The notes under the pieces were generated by a model that worked only from the letters and a program-made list of their open reading frames with translations, did no database searches and had not been told where the DNA came from. Both the position numbers and the translations under genes were made by a program. DNA of 64,000 bases. Source: Daphnia pulex. Its lineage: Eukaryota > Arthropoda > Branchiopoda > Diplostraca > Daphniidae. Location: contig NC_060019.1 of the NCBI RefSeq assembly GCF_021134715.1, positions 12,910,001-12,974,000 on the forward strand, written 5' to 3'. Shown here one piece after another: positions 48,226-62,529 of this stretch (position 1 is its first letter; every line of letters starts with the position of its first letter).

Positions 48226-51200
48226 ATTCAGCGCATGCCGCATGTGGTGGTGGTAGAGTATAGACACACATCGACCAGAGGAGGTAGACACACACAGTCA
48301 GTCTTCGTCCAATCTAATCATTTTGCTTGGATCAATCTTCACATTCGAACTTTTTTTTACTTTTGCCCGGACTTTCTGTTCTTTCTTTGACCGCCCTCGC
48401 CGTCTGCTTCTTTGATGTTTCTCTGATGGATTGTATCTACATAATAACAGCCAACGTGAATACTCGAATAATAAGACAGCGCGGTGTCCGTTTCTTTTTC
48501 ATTCACGCCCAGCCAAAAGCTTTTGATTTATTCATCAAGACACGCATCACACAGTCGGTCCACGCGCCACTTGAATCTGTAATTAATTCGAAATAATAGA
48601 AAAAGATGACACGGAGACCAAATTTCTGTTTCAATTTTTTTGAAGGGGGTCGACCATTTCCGTCTCCCCTTGTCCATTCCTTAGTTGAAACGCGGGCGCA
48701 TTACGAGTGCTCGCTACGGGGCGGACACAGTCAAGTAGACGAGAATAAGGAGCCGAAGAAGAGAAGGACTCGGGTCGCTTTGCAGAGATGTCCCCCGTAT
48801 TTTATTTGTCAACTTGCCGGTCGAGATCTGCGTGGGTTCCCACTGATTCGCTGCGCAAGCGCATGCGGTCCGACGGACAAGAAAAAAGAGCCGCCCAGCA
48901 CAGCAGACACAGACTGAGCGACGGTCGTCGACAGGCTGGCAAAACACTCCAGCCCGACAACCATTCCGGGAGCTCTTTTCACTCACTCCGCATCTCTTCT
49001 TCTCATCAAACCCACCCCACGAAAAAATATTTTTCCAGTCAAGAAAAAGAAAATAAGCGGCGATTAATTTGGTTTACACCGTTTTTAGATTCGGACAGGC
49101 CGCTGTTGGATGCTCCAGATGTAGTGTGTCGTCCGTTTCTTTATTGGGGCGCCAATCGTGTTTGATTTGTTTGTGCAAATTTGAATCCAAGACCGTAACA
49201 GTGATGATTGAAACACTCTGGAGAAATGGGAGTGGTGCTGCCTCTGTAATATTGTCACGGTGCGAAACCAATTAGGGTCCACAGTAGTAGTGCGTCGTTG
49301 ATATTTTCTGTCGAGTGTCTTCGGAACTGTCGCAATCTCGGTCTTGTTCGACCGGAATTTCCGCCAATCGGAGCACCTGGCTCCCATCAATCGCCAAAAG
49401 GTATTGTGTGTAGACTTGGAGGCAGGCGACCTTTGAGCAAAAGTGTCACTCATCTTCTTTTTTATTAACTATTCAACCGTGGATGATTTCAGCATCAGCG
49501 TGCTGTCGCCATCGAGCGTCTGATTTCCATCGTCAATGCCTTGATGTCTTTTCATTTCTCTTTTTTCTCACCGTTGTTGGGCATCGTCTATTCGCTTTCA
49601 GACGTGTCTCACCAAAATCAGATGACGTGAATGATGAATCACAGGTGGAGAAACTCCTGAGACCCAACTTGTCGCGTGATTCAGACATCTGCACTCGTTT
49701 TTGGCCAGGTCCCGATGTTTGTCTACGACAAACATATTTTTCGTCTTTTTGATTATTTATGATGTGGACGCGCTGACAGGGGCTTTTTTGTTTGTTTGTT
49801 TATTGATGAATAGCCAGTCTGAGCGGGTAGAAGTTGTCGATCATGTGCATGTGCACCTCACCGACAATCGTGTAGTTGCGTTAGTTCTCTGCGTGATTAA
49901 TCCACACAAGTCTTTGCTCGCTCTCATATTTTCGACACTCGATTGAATTAATGTCTGATGGGATAATTTGAAACTTGCGACCCCAGTCCGGTGGTAGTCT
50001 ACATTGTCTCTCTCTTCGATAGGAGCTACTTCAATCAATTGCCGATGCGATGCATCGTCATTCCTTAATGATTTGATACATCAGAGTGATGAAGATGATT
50101 GACAGATGCTGATGCATAGATGCTGTTAATCAAATTTGATGGGCTATTTCTTTTTTCTTGTTCCTTTTCCATTAAACGTCTTTAGAGTGTGCTATAGACT
50201 GTATACTACAATGTTGTTTTTGCTTGTAGACATTCTTGTTCTTCCGTTCTCCACCCTATAACACGCTTCGATAGGCTCTATATAGTCTACTATACCATAT
50301 AGATCCCTCCTCCCTCTAGTGGTATTCAGTGCAGCCAAGGATTTTTGCTCTTGTCGTTCGGGACTTCCGTTCACCATTTCTCCTCAACGTTGCGAAACAC
50401 AACACACACAAAAAAAAAACTTGTTTACCGGATGAATTTTTTTTCTCTTTCCTTCCCGTCTGATTATAAGAGAGGATCGTTGCTGGATGCCGACACTATC
50501 ACATATGGCGCGTGTGTGCAGAGGTGCGGCTGGATCAATCCTGCCACACTCTAGACGGAAAAAAGAAAAGAAAAGAGTCGAGTCTCAAAGTCTCCTCCTT
50601 TTATCCATTGGCTTGTGATTCTTCTTCATTACATTTTGTTTCTTCCAGCTTCGATGATCCTACTTCTTCTTCCATCTTCTTCCTTTTTTTTCGATCTCCG
50701 GCCTTCTTTGCTTCCGGTCCCGCAATCTTTTTTTGCGGGAGCCCCCGCGGGGAAGCCTCTTGGCGGAGCAAGTCTATCAGGCTCACGGGTTGTCAGGTTG
50801 ATCCATCGGCATCGATCCGTTGGTTGGGCGGACCCAATACTAGACGAGAGAATGACTCCTGTATAGTATACTGATCTAGCGCATTGGATTTTCTTTTTCC
50901 TGCTGCTGTTGGATTGGAAAAGAAAAAGCGAGAGATATTTACCGACTTCATTTATACCGACCCAAGTTCTCCAACCGGATTTCTCTTCCTGGCCATCAGC
51001 TATAGGGTGACCGGTGACTGTGTATCACAACAAAAAAACGGATCTTTCAGTAGTAACCGGAATTTGTGCTCTAGTTGGATCAACATTTGTCAAGTTGCTC
51101 CAACGGTTTTCCATCAGGATGCGCAATTTCCTCACTTTTCCCTGTGCATACATCAAGGGATTCTCATCCAGCAGCAGCCCAGCAGCTTATCTATTTGTCC

Positions 51201-54200
51201 ATGTCGGATCGTGTGTCCGGTGACCTAGATATTTCCTCACGATTCTTTTGTTTTTTCCCGATAACGTCGAGCTTTCTTTTTTGCCAATACTAGTCGAATC
51301 GAACCTGAAATTTCACTTTAAACATGGACGTCATTTTATAACAGTTAACTTTTATTCAACGAGCCCATGTATGTTTCATTATAGATACTGATTGACGCCA
51401 GTGTGCATTAGCTGTTAAACTTCTTAGACCGTTACGTCTTAAAAATTTGCAGCGACTTGATTGGATGTAGACTGGGCTTCTTTAATCCTGTCGCATTCTG
51501 TATAGGCTGTATAGCATCAGGTGTGTGTGTTTTGCAAATTATTCTTAGATTTATTTTTTACTTCCTTGTTCCCTTCGTCCTCGTTCATCATCTCCGGCCC
51601 AACGAGTGGAATATATATTCAGTTTAGATTTTTTGTTTTTCGGGCGGGAGCGAAGGATTCCATCTCGTCTGGATCTATAAATACAAGTTCGAGTGAAACG
51701 TAAAGCCGGAAGAAACTAAAGAAAGAGGATGGGAAATAAAATAGAATTTGGCGCAGCATTCTTCACCCGCAGACAACAATGAATTATGTAGAGACAGATC
51801 AAATCGATCGGGCAGAGTTTGCACAATCCCGCAGGCAAATCCTTGTTTTTTGGTTAGAACTGCAGTCTGAGGAGTCTGTCTGCGCAAATCAGCTGGGCGA
51901 ATACTATATGCAGCTGCTAACCTACCGAGCTGCGTATTAGCAATGCGATCCGTATTAAAGTTGCAAGTTATTTCTACTCTGCTCCGTGTCAACTATCCGC
52001 AAACAAGGCAAACGCACTAGTGGAGCATTTGTGACAGCCTCGGGATGGGACAACTTTGCCAGCTGCGCACTCTGATTTGATGTAATGAAAACAGGTGGCA
52101 TCCTGCTTTGTGACAGGCCAATGCTGGATCACAATAAATCTTTGTCGCAGTAGAAACTTGGGTGAAGAATTGCGACAGTTTCTTTGACTCTACACAGTTT
52201 TCAGGGGAGTCTCTTCTATTGGTGTTCAAGGTCAAAAAGGTTGCTTTAAATTAATATATGTAGAATAGGTACTACCTTGTGCAAATTCGAATTATTCGAT
52301 TACCCTCTCTCGATTACCGCCTTTTAATATTCAAATACCAGAGTGTGTGAATATTTCGTCAGTAAACGTTGCCATTCGAAAATGCGAAAATGTCATTAAT
52401 ATTAATTTACTAAAAAAAAACTGTATTTTCAGGAAATAAAATACAAAAAAAACACCAGTTAAATTTAAATTTAAATACATTTAAAATATAAATATTAGTT
52501 ACGGGATTATTTGGAAATTTTGCCAACAAAGAACAAACAGCATGGTCGAAGATAGTTATTGTCAGCTGTCGTGCAGACGAACCACGAATTGGCAGTTTTC
52601 GTGAGATGTGCAAACAGTGCAATGGCGTGGTTGTTAAACTCTTTACTGCAGGAGAACTGCAATTTCTTCTTCTATCGAAAAGCCAGCTAGTTGTCCGGTA
52701 ATAATCAATTTTATCTTAAAATCTGTGCATGTTTGTTTGTCGTGTTTCAAACCTAGCGTGATCGTAAATTTATTTAAATGGGGCGTTTGGCCGTTTGCTC
52801 AGAAATGGCGGGAGATATGGCTCAAGTTAGGCTACTTGAAGACGAGTTTCTTGCACATTTTTTAACTTAAATCCACTTAAAACGAATTCTATTGTGGTGA
52901 TGTTGTGTTTGCTCAGAGCTACTTCATAAAGCAAAGGTAGGCTACTTGATCTAAACTGATGACGGGTTACCTACAACTTGCCTACATCAATGTCCAACAA
53001 TTCTCATTGACCGATTCCCTAGAACTGACATGGGTTGTTGCAGTATATGGCTGTTTGTAATAATTTGAACTCTTGTACACCAGATCGTCTTTTATTTACA
53101 TTCTGGGTATGTCATGTTTGCTTTCCCAAGAAATAGGGTTGGTTTTCGATCGCTGGTATCGAACGTGGTAACACGACTCGCTCTATCCACCACGTGGCAA
53201 TTACTAGTCTAGTGCTTTCATTAAAAGATACAGAGCTTTTGGAGGAGCTAATGATATCAAACCGATGATGATACTGTTATTTGATTCCAGTCGAATGAAA
53301 CATTCTGACGTCAAAGTTGTCAAATTTTCATTGGGGGGCGACATGTACCCTCATAAATTTAAAGTTTACTTTCCTCGTGGCGGCCAGTCAAACATTGACG
53401 TTCTTCTGCGACACACCGCAACTTTTGACTGTCCATGGCAATCGAGGTCGACCTTTTGCATATTTGAAAAAGACCAAAACGATCTCCGTTCCAGGAATTG
53501 AATATTTGGTCTCTCTCTCTCTCTCTGTTTCTATGCATATCCGCTTCGTGCAGGCTTTCATTGATTCTTTTAATCCACTTTGGTCCCTCCCCCGTTTGTA
53601 TTATACAGGCCCATTCAATCGCCTATATACTGGCATTGCTCTATTTGACCGGTAGAAGGAGAAGCCCACTGTGCAACTTTTGAATCCTCTTCTCATAGAC
53701 TCGTCACTTGTGCCATGTTTACCGGAATAGTCTTTCCTTTATTTTTTCCCTTCTTTCCCTAGTTGTGTGTTGTGGGATTCACGGAATGTCGAAAGAAGAA
53801 TAGGGTGACGGGGTGCAGTCACGGCTATCGGTCGAGACTATGCAGGAAGAAGATTCCAGTCCTAAATTTTTGAGTGGTATAGAGTCAGTTTTGTTGGAAT
53901 TTATGAAAGCTGGATCGAATCGAAATGCTTGAATTGTTCATAGGCACATCCGCACAGTCTTTTCATTCTCTAGCTGCGCATTTTTAATCCATCGTTCTCC
54001 CCCCCATCGTCTACTAACTAAAACACTGAATTTCAATCCTTTGTTCAATAGATGATGATGATTTAAAATCCTATATGTGGATCTCTTTCTCCTTTGCGTT
54101 TTCCACCCCGGCCAACTGAAATCAACCGCAAGTCGAGCGGCAAATAGGAACATCTCTGATTATACACGACGACGACGGCGGGGGGAAAACGTTGAACGGC

Positions 54201-57200
54201 GATAAAGAATAATCCAATGAGAGAAAAGAGATGGGCGGTGTAGGGCAACGGCAGTGGCTTAGGGACGTCATCCTCAGCACACGACGCTTGTCTGTTTAGA
54301 GACTAGAAAAAGTAAAGCTCTAGTATAGATAGGGCTAGCTTCTCTTTTGGGTTGAAATGAGAGCCAGCCAAAGTCAAACTCTTTTTCATCCACTTGGTAT
54401 TCATGATTCACGAGGTGACGTTGGCTTCTTTGGCGTCTTCTCACTTCGGTATACTTCGCGTTCAATTTTGCTTTGCCCCCTCCAGTCGCACTAGTTTCCC
54501 CGCGAGTTTTGATTTCCTTCTTTTTGCCTTTTTTTTTTTAAAAGAGAAGAAACCTTGTTTTTTGCGAATTGAATATTCCAATGAGTGTGTATTCATTACT
54601 TCTGGGAAGAGGGTTCATACAACACTCATCAAAATTGATGATTGAAGCTTATTTTTGTTATCTTAGCTCGGTGGCGTCCCCTGCAGCCAGCCTGCAGCCT
54701 GTTTCTCACTACACTTGCGGATGCTGGGTGTCGTAGGAACTCGTTAATATGTAAGCTATACGGGTTGGGTCTCAATAGGCCTCAATTTGGGGAGACTGAC
54801 AATTTCAAACAGCAGCGCTTCTGATTGTCTGGTTGCCTAGCGAATCCTTTCATCTCGATCGCGGAGAATCTAATTAACTTGAAGAAGAAGAAGGGAAAAT
54901 GAAAAAAATTTGAAACCGACGAGTACAGCAGCACTGGTGTACTAACTACTTTCGTATACCCAAAATAATAGCAAGTAGAGTACTGCTGCTGCTGGTTGTG
55001 CAATGGCAGACGCAGCCGGAAGAAGAAGAAAAAGCGGAGTCGGAAGCAGTGGGAGGGAAAGGCATCAAAGAATCGATACTATAGTCAACTTGTTTTATAA
55101 TAAGAGAAGAGGAGGCAAAGAAGCTAAGGCTTTATAGTTGGGAAAACGGAGCTCAAGTTGCCCTTTGCGTACTGCTGGATGGGGCCGTTCGTTTGTTATG
55201 CTTTCTGGGAGGGAAAGACATGCTGAAGTGGAAACTCGGGCGTCTAGTGTCTCTATTTTGTTTGACTTTATTTGTATTGTAGTCCCTCCCCATTTCCTGC
55301 CCACTAGAGAATCCAGCAACAGCTAAGAAAAAGGGGGGCAGTAGAGCCCAAGTAAAACATAAAGACCCGAGTGAAGGTTCTTCTACCCAGAGACGCTTCA
55401 TCTCGGCCTAATAAACGGCCCAGGATGGCAGAGAGATATATGAGGTAAAGGGGGGGGGGAGAGCTCACAAAAGAGTCTAGAACTCACGCAACAAATTGAC
55501 TTGACTTGTTTCATTCGCCCGGCCCTCCTCCCACATTCGTTTTGTCTTTTTTCTCTTGCCATTTTTTCGTTTTTGGACGGTAATGGAGTTTCAACTCGAG
55601 CACGTTTCCCCTAGAACAAACAACAATTTGTCTTTCATCGGTACAGTGTTATATTGTTAAGTTGATGCGCCGTAATTGTTTTTTTTTTTCTATTTGTCGG
55701 GATCGTTTGATTTGAATGCAGCTTATTCACGGTACATTGCATAGCTCTATACAGCTATAGTATGTATAGTGGGTATAGAGCAGAGGCTACTATGTCACTC
55801 ATTGAGCCTCCTTCCGGGAATTTTTGTTTCTTTTTGGTTGAGAAATGTGCAAATTGATGGAAAGCGGAGAGGATATGTATATAGATGTGCCAGTGAGAGT
55901 GTGAAACTCTTGATAACGGTATAAAAGAAAAAGAAAAAATCGTTTTGAGCACGGGCATGAATAATGTATATGAATGATATTCCACAGTCATTTCCCTTTC
56001 CGGGACTCTCTCTGGTAGATCCTTTCCCATTCGCTTCTATTTTTCAAACAACAATTTATTGTGATATTGTTATTGGCTGCTTTTATTCTATTGACGTGAA
56101 AAATTTTGTCGCCCAAGAAAAAATGTCGAACGAGAAAAGAGAGAGATTGTAAAGCGGCCGAAAACGTTCGTGCGGGTGTTCTCCGGGTATATCGAATGGT
56201 GGGAGGCAGTGGGCCGATTCCGCCTCTCCCTAATTGGATTAAACCGATATCCCGTAATAACGTTCAGTCTCCCGTTTGCAACCTATTCATCACACAAATA
56301 CTAAAGCGCAGCCCCCCTTACTCCCTCCTCACGTTGTACAAAAGGGGCCGACTGGCTGGACGAACTCGTCGTTCCCGGGCCCCCGACGATTAGTCGTCTT
56401 CTGCCCACTTCGTCCTCTTTGTGCGTCTAGTCCAACAGTTAAGGCCGCGTGTGTGTGTGTCCTGTGTCTATACTTAATATTATGTCCAAAGTGGATAAGT
56501 AACGTGTGATGTTAGACTGCCGGCTCAGTGGATCGGCTAATTATTTCTCCATGGGCAGAGTCGCTAGACGTGGCCGAACAATATCGAGTGCTGTGCGGGC
56601 AGGAGCAGCTCTGCTCTATTGTATCATCGAAATGACTTTGCAGTGGAGGGGGACCGTCAATCGCCATCGATGCAAACTAAACCGCCCATATCGATCTCTC
56701 ATTGAAGTACAGTAGTAGCAGCAGCGAGTCTCTTGGTGATGAATTTCATCTCATACCGCCATCGTCCTCCTCCAAACAAAACATGGGCCGGATGAGTAAA
56801 GCTTCCGCCGAAGTGATGGAAGCGGTTGGGCGACGAGAGAAGTTGAGAGAAGATTACAAACCCCCCCCCCCCCCCTTGCTGTGCAGGCGCCATCCACATA
56901 TAGATATAGAGAGACTACTATTCTCTCTGCTTTGTATACATTTGCCGGTGATTATTCGATCGGCGGGAGCTGCAGACATCCCAAGGTTCTTTGCTCGTTC
57001 GTTTCTCGCTGGGTTGATGAGGACGGGTGGGATGATAAATTGAGAAAAGACGTGAAGCGAGCGCGGAAGCAAGAAAAGGAAAAGAGAAAAAACCAAGTAG
57101 GAAGTCGTGAGAGAATCACCCAGCCGCTATATTCATTGTGCACGCCATGTACTGTCATGAAAATGCGGCGAAATCTATACAGTTAGACTTGCTCTGCGAT

Positions 57201-60200
57201 ATTTCATTATACGTTGTTCCTTTTGATGCTCGTACTAGATTGGCAGGCCCTACTTGAATGCACTTGCATTTGACTAGATGACGGCGCGAAATTTCAATGT
57301 CACGATGTACGTACCGCGGTGAGTTGGCATCAACTTGTCAGTCGCATCGACCAATTTTCTATTACAATGTCGTCTAGACGACCATTATCGAGTTGCTTTC
57401 TCGGTTAACACACACGCATCAGAAGAAATCCTTGCGGAAAGAAAAGGGATCAGCTAGATATGGACAGGGAGTCGCACAAGGATCAGCTGGACAAACTCGT
57501 CAAAAAAGAGAAAAGAGTCTTAGACAATAGAGGAGGGCCACCAAAGAGCAGCAGAGTGGGGATCTAAGACGTGGAAATGACTTGGAAGTGGACGGACGAT
57601 CGGGAGACAAGAAGCAAACAAGCGACAATCAAAAAAAGGAAGAAAAAAGGAAAGAAAGGAATTTATTTGGATACTGTAGCGGCCGCTGGCTGACTGGCGA
57701 TATAGGGGACACTTAAGAGCGGTTTTTATTGAGGGAGCGGATTTGGGGTCGATCTCGGTGCCACCGATTGGCAATCAAAATGCCCCGATGGGATTACGTA
57801 TTCCAACCGGGGGGGAGGAGTGAGAATGGCCTGGGAGGGTGTGGATAGGACAAGATAGTAAAGTAACAACCCCTACGTATATATCTACCAAAGAGAAAAG
57901 ATGGGGGGGCTTCCTCAATGGAAGGAAATAGAGCTTCCGGATACATCAAGCGGACACGATTTCTCGATTTCATTCCACTTTCAAGTCCAGCGAGGTGAAC
58001 ATGCGCCCCCCCCCCTTCCTCCTCTCCCGTGTGTATCCTGTTTACTGTCTACTCTTATCCTCTGTAAATAAACACACAAAAGACACGAAACGCACAATAA
58101 CGCCCAGCCGGAATGAAATGAAGAAGGCGATCCAGCTCGCCCATAACGCACTGGATGTCCTTCTCTTCTCGGATCTTTTATATTTGCGCGCTGCTGTGTC
58201 ATTTCAAAAGTGAATGACGCCCAGCAGCTCAAAGTGTTTGTTTGTTTCCCCAACGGCCCAGCTAGTCCATCTCCCCCCACTCGCTTCTTATCCGTCGACC
58301 AGTGGGTTCTGTGGATATTGAGTTGCATTCGTGACCAACTCTCCTTCATCTCTTTGTGACAGGTTTTTCATCCAATCGACCCGGGCCGCTCTAGACTCTC
58401 TATATGCGTCGATTCTCTCTCTTATTGCTCTTTCCCCATCCGCATCCCGATTGGCTGATGTGTGTAACCGGCGAAGGAAAAATCGATGGCCGGAAGAGAA
58501 TGGATCACGTTTAAGGGCCAACGACTAGATGCGGTGAATTTGATGACAAGTCGACTTTGTTAATATCACTCGCGGACTTTTCATCTTCGTTCTTTGCATT
58601 TTTGTCTTCGGTCGTTGTTCCCCTCCTTTTGTAAAAGATCTGGCGTCATTCAGTTCACGCCGATCAAAAGGAATATCTCGAATAGCCAGATAATCTTTTT
58701 TTTTTCGTGAAAATTCTTCTCTTTTTTTAAATTTCAATTGCGGTTACGGCACGATTTTTCTTCTTTCATTCATTTCGATTATTCAATATGTGGCGTACAC
58801 GTAAGATGGCGCTCGTATTCCATCGAAAAAGAAAGAATTTTTTTTTTTCAAAAGTAATAACCCGAGGGAATATTAAAGGAAAGTTTCGAGTTGCGTTCGC
58901 ATTTACAAGTGGGCGAACTACATGATCCTTGTGGAACCCCCTCAGAATTTACTATTGTTTCCTAATCAAAATCTCCGAAAGAAGGAATCGTATGATCCGT
59001 TTCGAGCCAGCGTTGTTGGATCGATCCTTCTTTTTAAAACAAACTAAAAAGTTCGACATCCAAGAAAGATCATCGTCATCACTTTCCCGTAGAAATACAC
59101 CTGCGCACGACGCCTCCACAAGTGGGAGATGGCAGGACCATCATAATTGAACGAGATGACTCTAACAAAAAGGTGATAGCCCCCCTCTCTTTCCTCTTAA
59201 CTTTGCAACAAAAACGACGAAAGAACAAAAGGAGGGGTGAAAGATATATATATCCAAGAGAAAAGAAAATAAATAAAGCTAACGAGCTTGTGAGTGCTCT
59301 AGCCCCAAGAGTAGGACCCTGCCCCCCTTCGTCGAGTGGAAAAGCTTTTTGGCTGGGGTGTATATTATAGAGCGGCATGTGTCTTGTCTTTTATATTATT
59401 ATTACCTTTGTTTGATGATTAGGAGGAGACTCTCTCGACTCTGGAGAGGTGATGAAGTGTCAATCCTTTCTCTCTCTTCCGTCACGCTCTATGGATGGCG
59501 GCCTCCGCATATACAGGCATCAAGATCAAACAGCGTGCAGCCTAGGTTTCCCGCATCATGGCCACACCCTTGTTTTCAACACTTGAGCTCCCTGGTGATG
59601 CCAAATCAAAGGGAGTCGACCGTAGAGCGAGAGAAAGAAGAAGAACGTGGCCAGCACCTTTAGAAAAAAAGAGTCCACATTTCTTCTTTTTCTCGTGATT
59701 AAATTATTACACGGGGGGGGGGGGGTCCGCGCCCAGTGTATATTTAGACACATCTCCGGAGAGACGGGCGATGAAACAAAGGCGGCCACAAGCGACTCGT
59801 AAAGTATTCCCAGTTATACACAGCTGAGGAGAGAGGGGCTGTATATACGTCATCCAGGATCTCTTTTCGACATTCAAATCCACCCGTGCCTGTCTTGATA
59901 TCGTTCTCATTTGCGCCAAAATTATATTCCAACTTACAACTTTAGTCGTCTCCTCCTTCTCTGGTCCCGTTGGAAATTCTCGTTTCATCAATGCGATGAC
60001 TTGTAGAGGTTCTTGAAAGAGTTAATCCTTATCCATTTCCTTCTTTCCGGGGAGAATAAGACGGAGGAAAAATAAGAAGATGGAACAAGCAATTTCAGTT
60101 TCTCCAGTGGGGGAAGGTTTCCTTGACAATCTATGACGCGGTAGGCTCACAATGACGTACTTTAGACTTGGAGTAGATAATATCCAGCCGCGCCAGTTAA

Positions 60201-60428
60201 GCGACTCGAGACTCTTTGAATGACGAGAGTTTGATGGTTCCCACATCAATCCGCTCTGACGTGCTCTACAAATCTTGAATCGAAAACAATAGGCCTATAT
60301 TTGAGAATTGTTGGCGCGGCACATTGGAACGCTTCATCCATGTGCGCCCGCAACTATGTCGAATTCGAATAACTGTTTGATTCTCAACCATCAAATGTGA
60401 CTTGATTGGCTCTTTTCTTTGAACAGAG

Positions 60429-62529
60429 ATGAGTTTCCGGCCCAGTGACAGCAGCTTATCAGGCGGTGGCAGGTGCTGCGACATGATGGGACGCCGGCCG
60501 TCGCACGGCCATCATCTCTGGCCTGAGCACAACCGCCACTGGCGAACGTCATCTTCGATCCTTTTCCTCGTGTCCAGTCTACTGATCCTGGCGATCGCCA
60601 ACGCTCACCAACAACTTCCGACAGCAGCCGGTACGTCTATTTTGTTTTTTTTTCCAACTTTGATGGCAGTTACGTCAGTTATGTGTGTAAGGTTGTGGGG
60701 GGGTATTATACTGGGGACGGACGCCGGTGAATGCGGAATCCTTTCAAGTTGAGCCGACGGCCAGTAAACTTTGGTTTTTAGAGCAAAGAAGAAGAAGAAG
60801 AAGTAGCAGCAAGTTAATTAACGCAAAAAGCTTCTCATGCAGTCCAGTTTGTCTGTAGATAATGTATAGGTTATATTCGTTGAACTGGGTGGCCTTTGTC
60901 ATAAATCGACTGCGCTAGAAATTCGCCAGTAGGCGGTAGGGCGGCGGCCATTGTGTGTGTGTCCGACTGGCAACTTTTTTCTCGCTGCTCGCTCTCTCAC
61001 AGATCTTGTGATGAAAGAGTTGTGCTGGATGGGAAATGGTTATTCAATAGCAATCAAATTCACCTAGTAGCTGCTCCCGCCACGGGCCGCTCAATTGCGG
61101 CCTCCGGGAAAAGAAGGAAAAAGTTTTGAATAGAAACGAGGATTGGAAGGGGGAACGTGGTTTCCTTTTTGCTCCATCAGACATTCAGGACACGAAAGGG
61201 CGGTTCAACTTGGTCATATTTATATAATAAAGGATCGCGTCGAGGAGGCCATCTTTTGCAGCGATATGTATATATCGGCGCGCTTCATTATTATGCACAA
61301 CTGAATAATCAAATTTCTTCTTTTTTGTTTTTTTTTCTTCTCCGCCCGTGTCTTTGTGTTGGTGACTGCTGGGCACACGCACCAAAAAAGGTTACGCGGA
61401 ACGAACGGACGAGGTGATGGAAGGCGGACGGGAGCTGTTGGTTGGCGGCACAACTGGCCGGCAACCAGGAGCAGCTGCTGCCTCAGGAGAGACGCAAAGT
61501 AGTCGATTACCATCGGACATGGTTGATGTCGTCGTTGGCCGGGGTCGACGGCTGGGCCAGCCGAAAGGAGCAGCCGCATCGAGAGAGCGGATGGAAGGCG
61601 GAGTTGAACACCAACCACCACTGCTGCTGCATCGAAGGGGTCGTCAAGCAGCGCCCGAGTCGACGGAAATGTTGTCGTCAAGCCGGATCGACCACGCCGA
61701 TGTAATTTGCCTTTTTTTCTTTTTCATTTTTTCGGTGAGGAGGGGTGTAGAATTCCGGAGGCAGCGGAAAACGAGCCAAGGGATGAAAGGGTTATTCCAT
61801 CACGGGCAAATATTTGGTATAATACTACCACTACACATGGGAGAATGGGGTTGGGGAGGGGGATGTATACGGCCAGCAATATAACGGGCGTGGAATATAG
61901 ACGATTGTCTTTCCTTCCGCCATTGCCGTTTTCGCCGGTCGATGACTTGTTAGGGTCATTTCTATTCGATATTGTCCGCTTTACAGAGCCTGCCATGGCG
62001 GCCAAGAGCCGATAGAAAAATGGGAGGAGTCTTAATAGAGTTTAAAATATCGACCCGGGTAGAAATTTTCCTCTTTTTTTGTCCCCCTTCTCGGAGCTTG
62101 CGAATGACATTATTATCAAAATCCTTTTGATCCTCTCTCCCCCCCCCTTTTTTTCGGGGGGAATTATTTATTGGTGTATTCACTTTTTTCTTCTTCTTTT
62201 TTTTTGTTTGTGAAAAGATCGGGACGATCATGCTGGACGCCAAGTATCCGCTGTCGGGTTTCGACGACGTCAACTTTGACGACAGTGGTGGAGGCATTGG
62301 GCCGTTAAGTGGCCTGGACGAGTCGGAAATAGGGCGGCGACTGGGCGGAGGATCGTTGCTGCACTATCAGGCGACCGTTACGACACCGGCCACCACTTCT
62401 CATTCGGCGAATAAAGGCGACGAAAGTGAATCGGAAGCGGCTTTCTCGGGCGCTCTTGAAACCAACGTGACGGCCAGTCTCGGCCAAACGGCGTTTCTCC
62501 GGTGTCGACTCAAGAACTCGAAGCATCAA
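60429..62529 (+). CDS. dpr-like immunoglobulin-domain protein, 5' coding exons (incomplete)
   Basis: Exons 60429-60630, about 61391-61701 and 62218-62529 join in one frame (275 codons), ending phase 0 at CAA|GTGAGT. The N-terminus is long, with a hydrophobic signal/anchor segment at about residues 42-59 (SSILFLVSSLLILAIANAH). A G/R/E-rich linker follows, then an acidic D/G-rich piece. The start of an Ig V-set strand comes last: LETNVTASLGQTAFLRCRLK, then KHQ at the donor. In defective proboscis extension response proteins this is followed by VSWIR.RD.HILT, which must lie beyond the window. Dpr proteins are neuronal surface receptors that pair with DIPs. The middle acceptor is uncertain: AG at 61389-61390, or CAG ending 61467 or 61486; all keep the phase. 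Confidence 0.8.

Larger units (their letters stand above)
42416..60428. other. 18-kb gene desert
   Basis: I could not support any coding exon on either strand. The DNA has pyrimidine/purine-rich runs, poly-G/poly-C tracts (44218-44228, 56861-56875, 59713-59725), a CT run near 53509 and triplet repeats near 46231. Two isolated TATA boxes are listed separately. Part of this may be the 5' UTR exons, first introns and enhancers of the dpr-like gene downstream, which are often very long, but nothing in the sequence proves it. Confidence 0.4.

Noticed and set aside
61220..61681. 153-codon minus-strand frame
   Set aside because: Overlaps the phase-compatible middle exon of the dpr-like gene; its sequence shows no domain and ends in low-complexity lysines.
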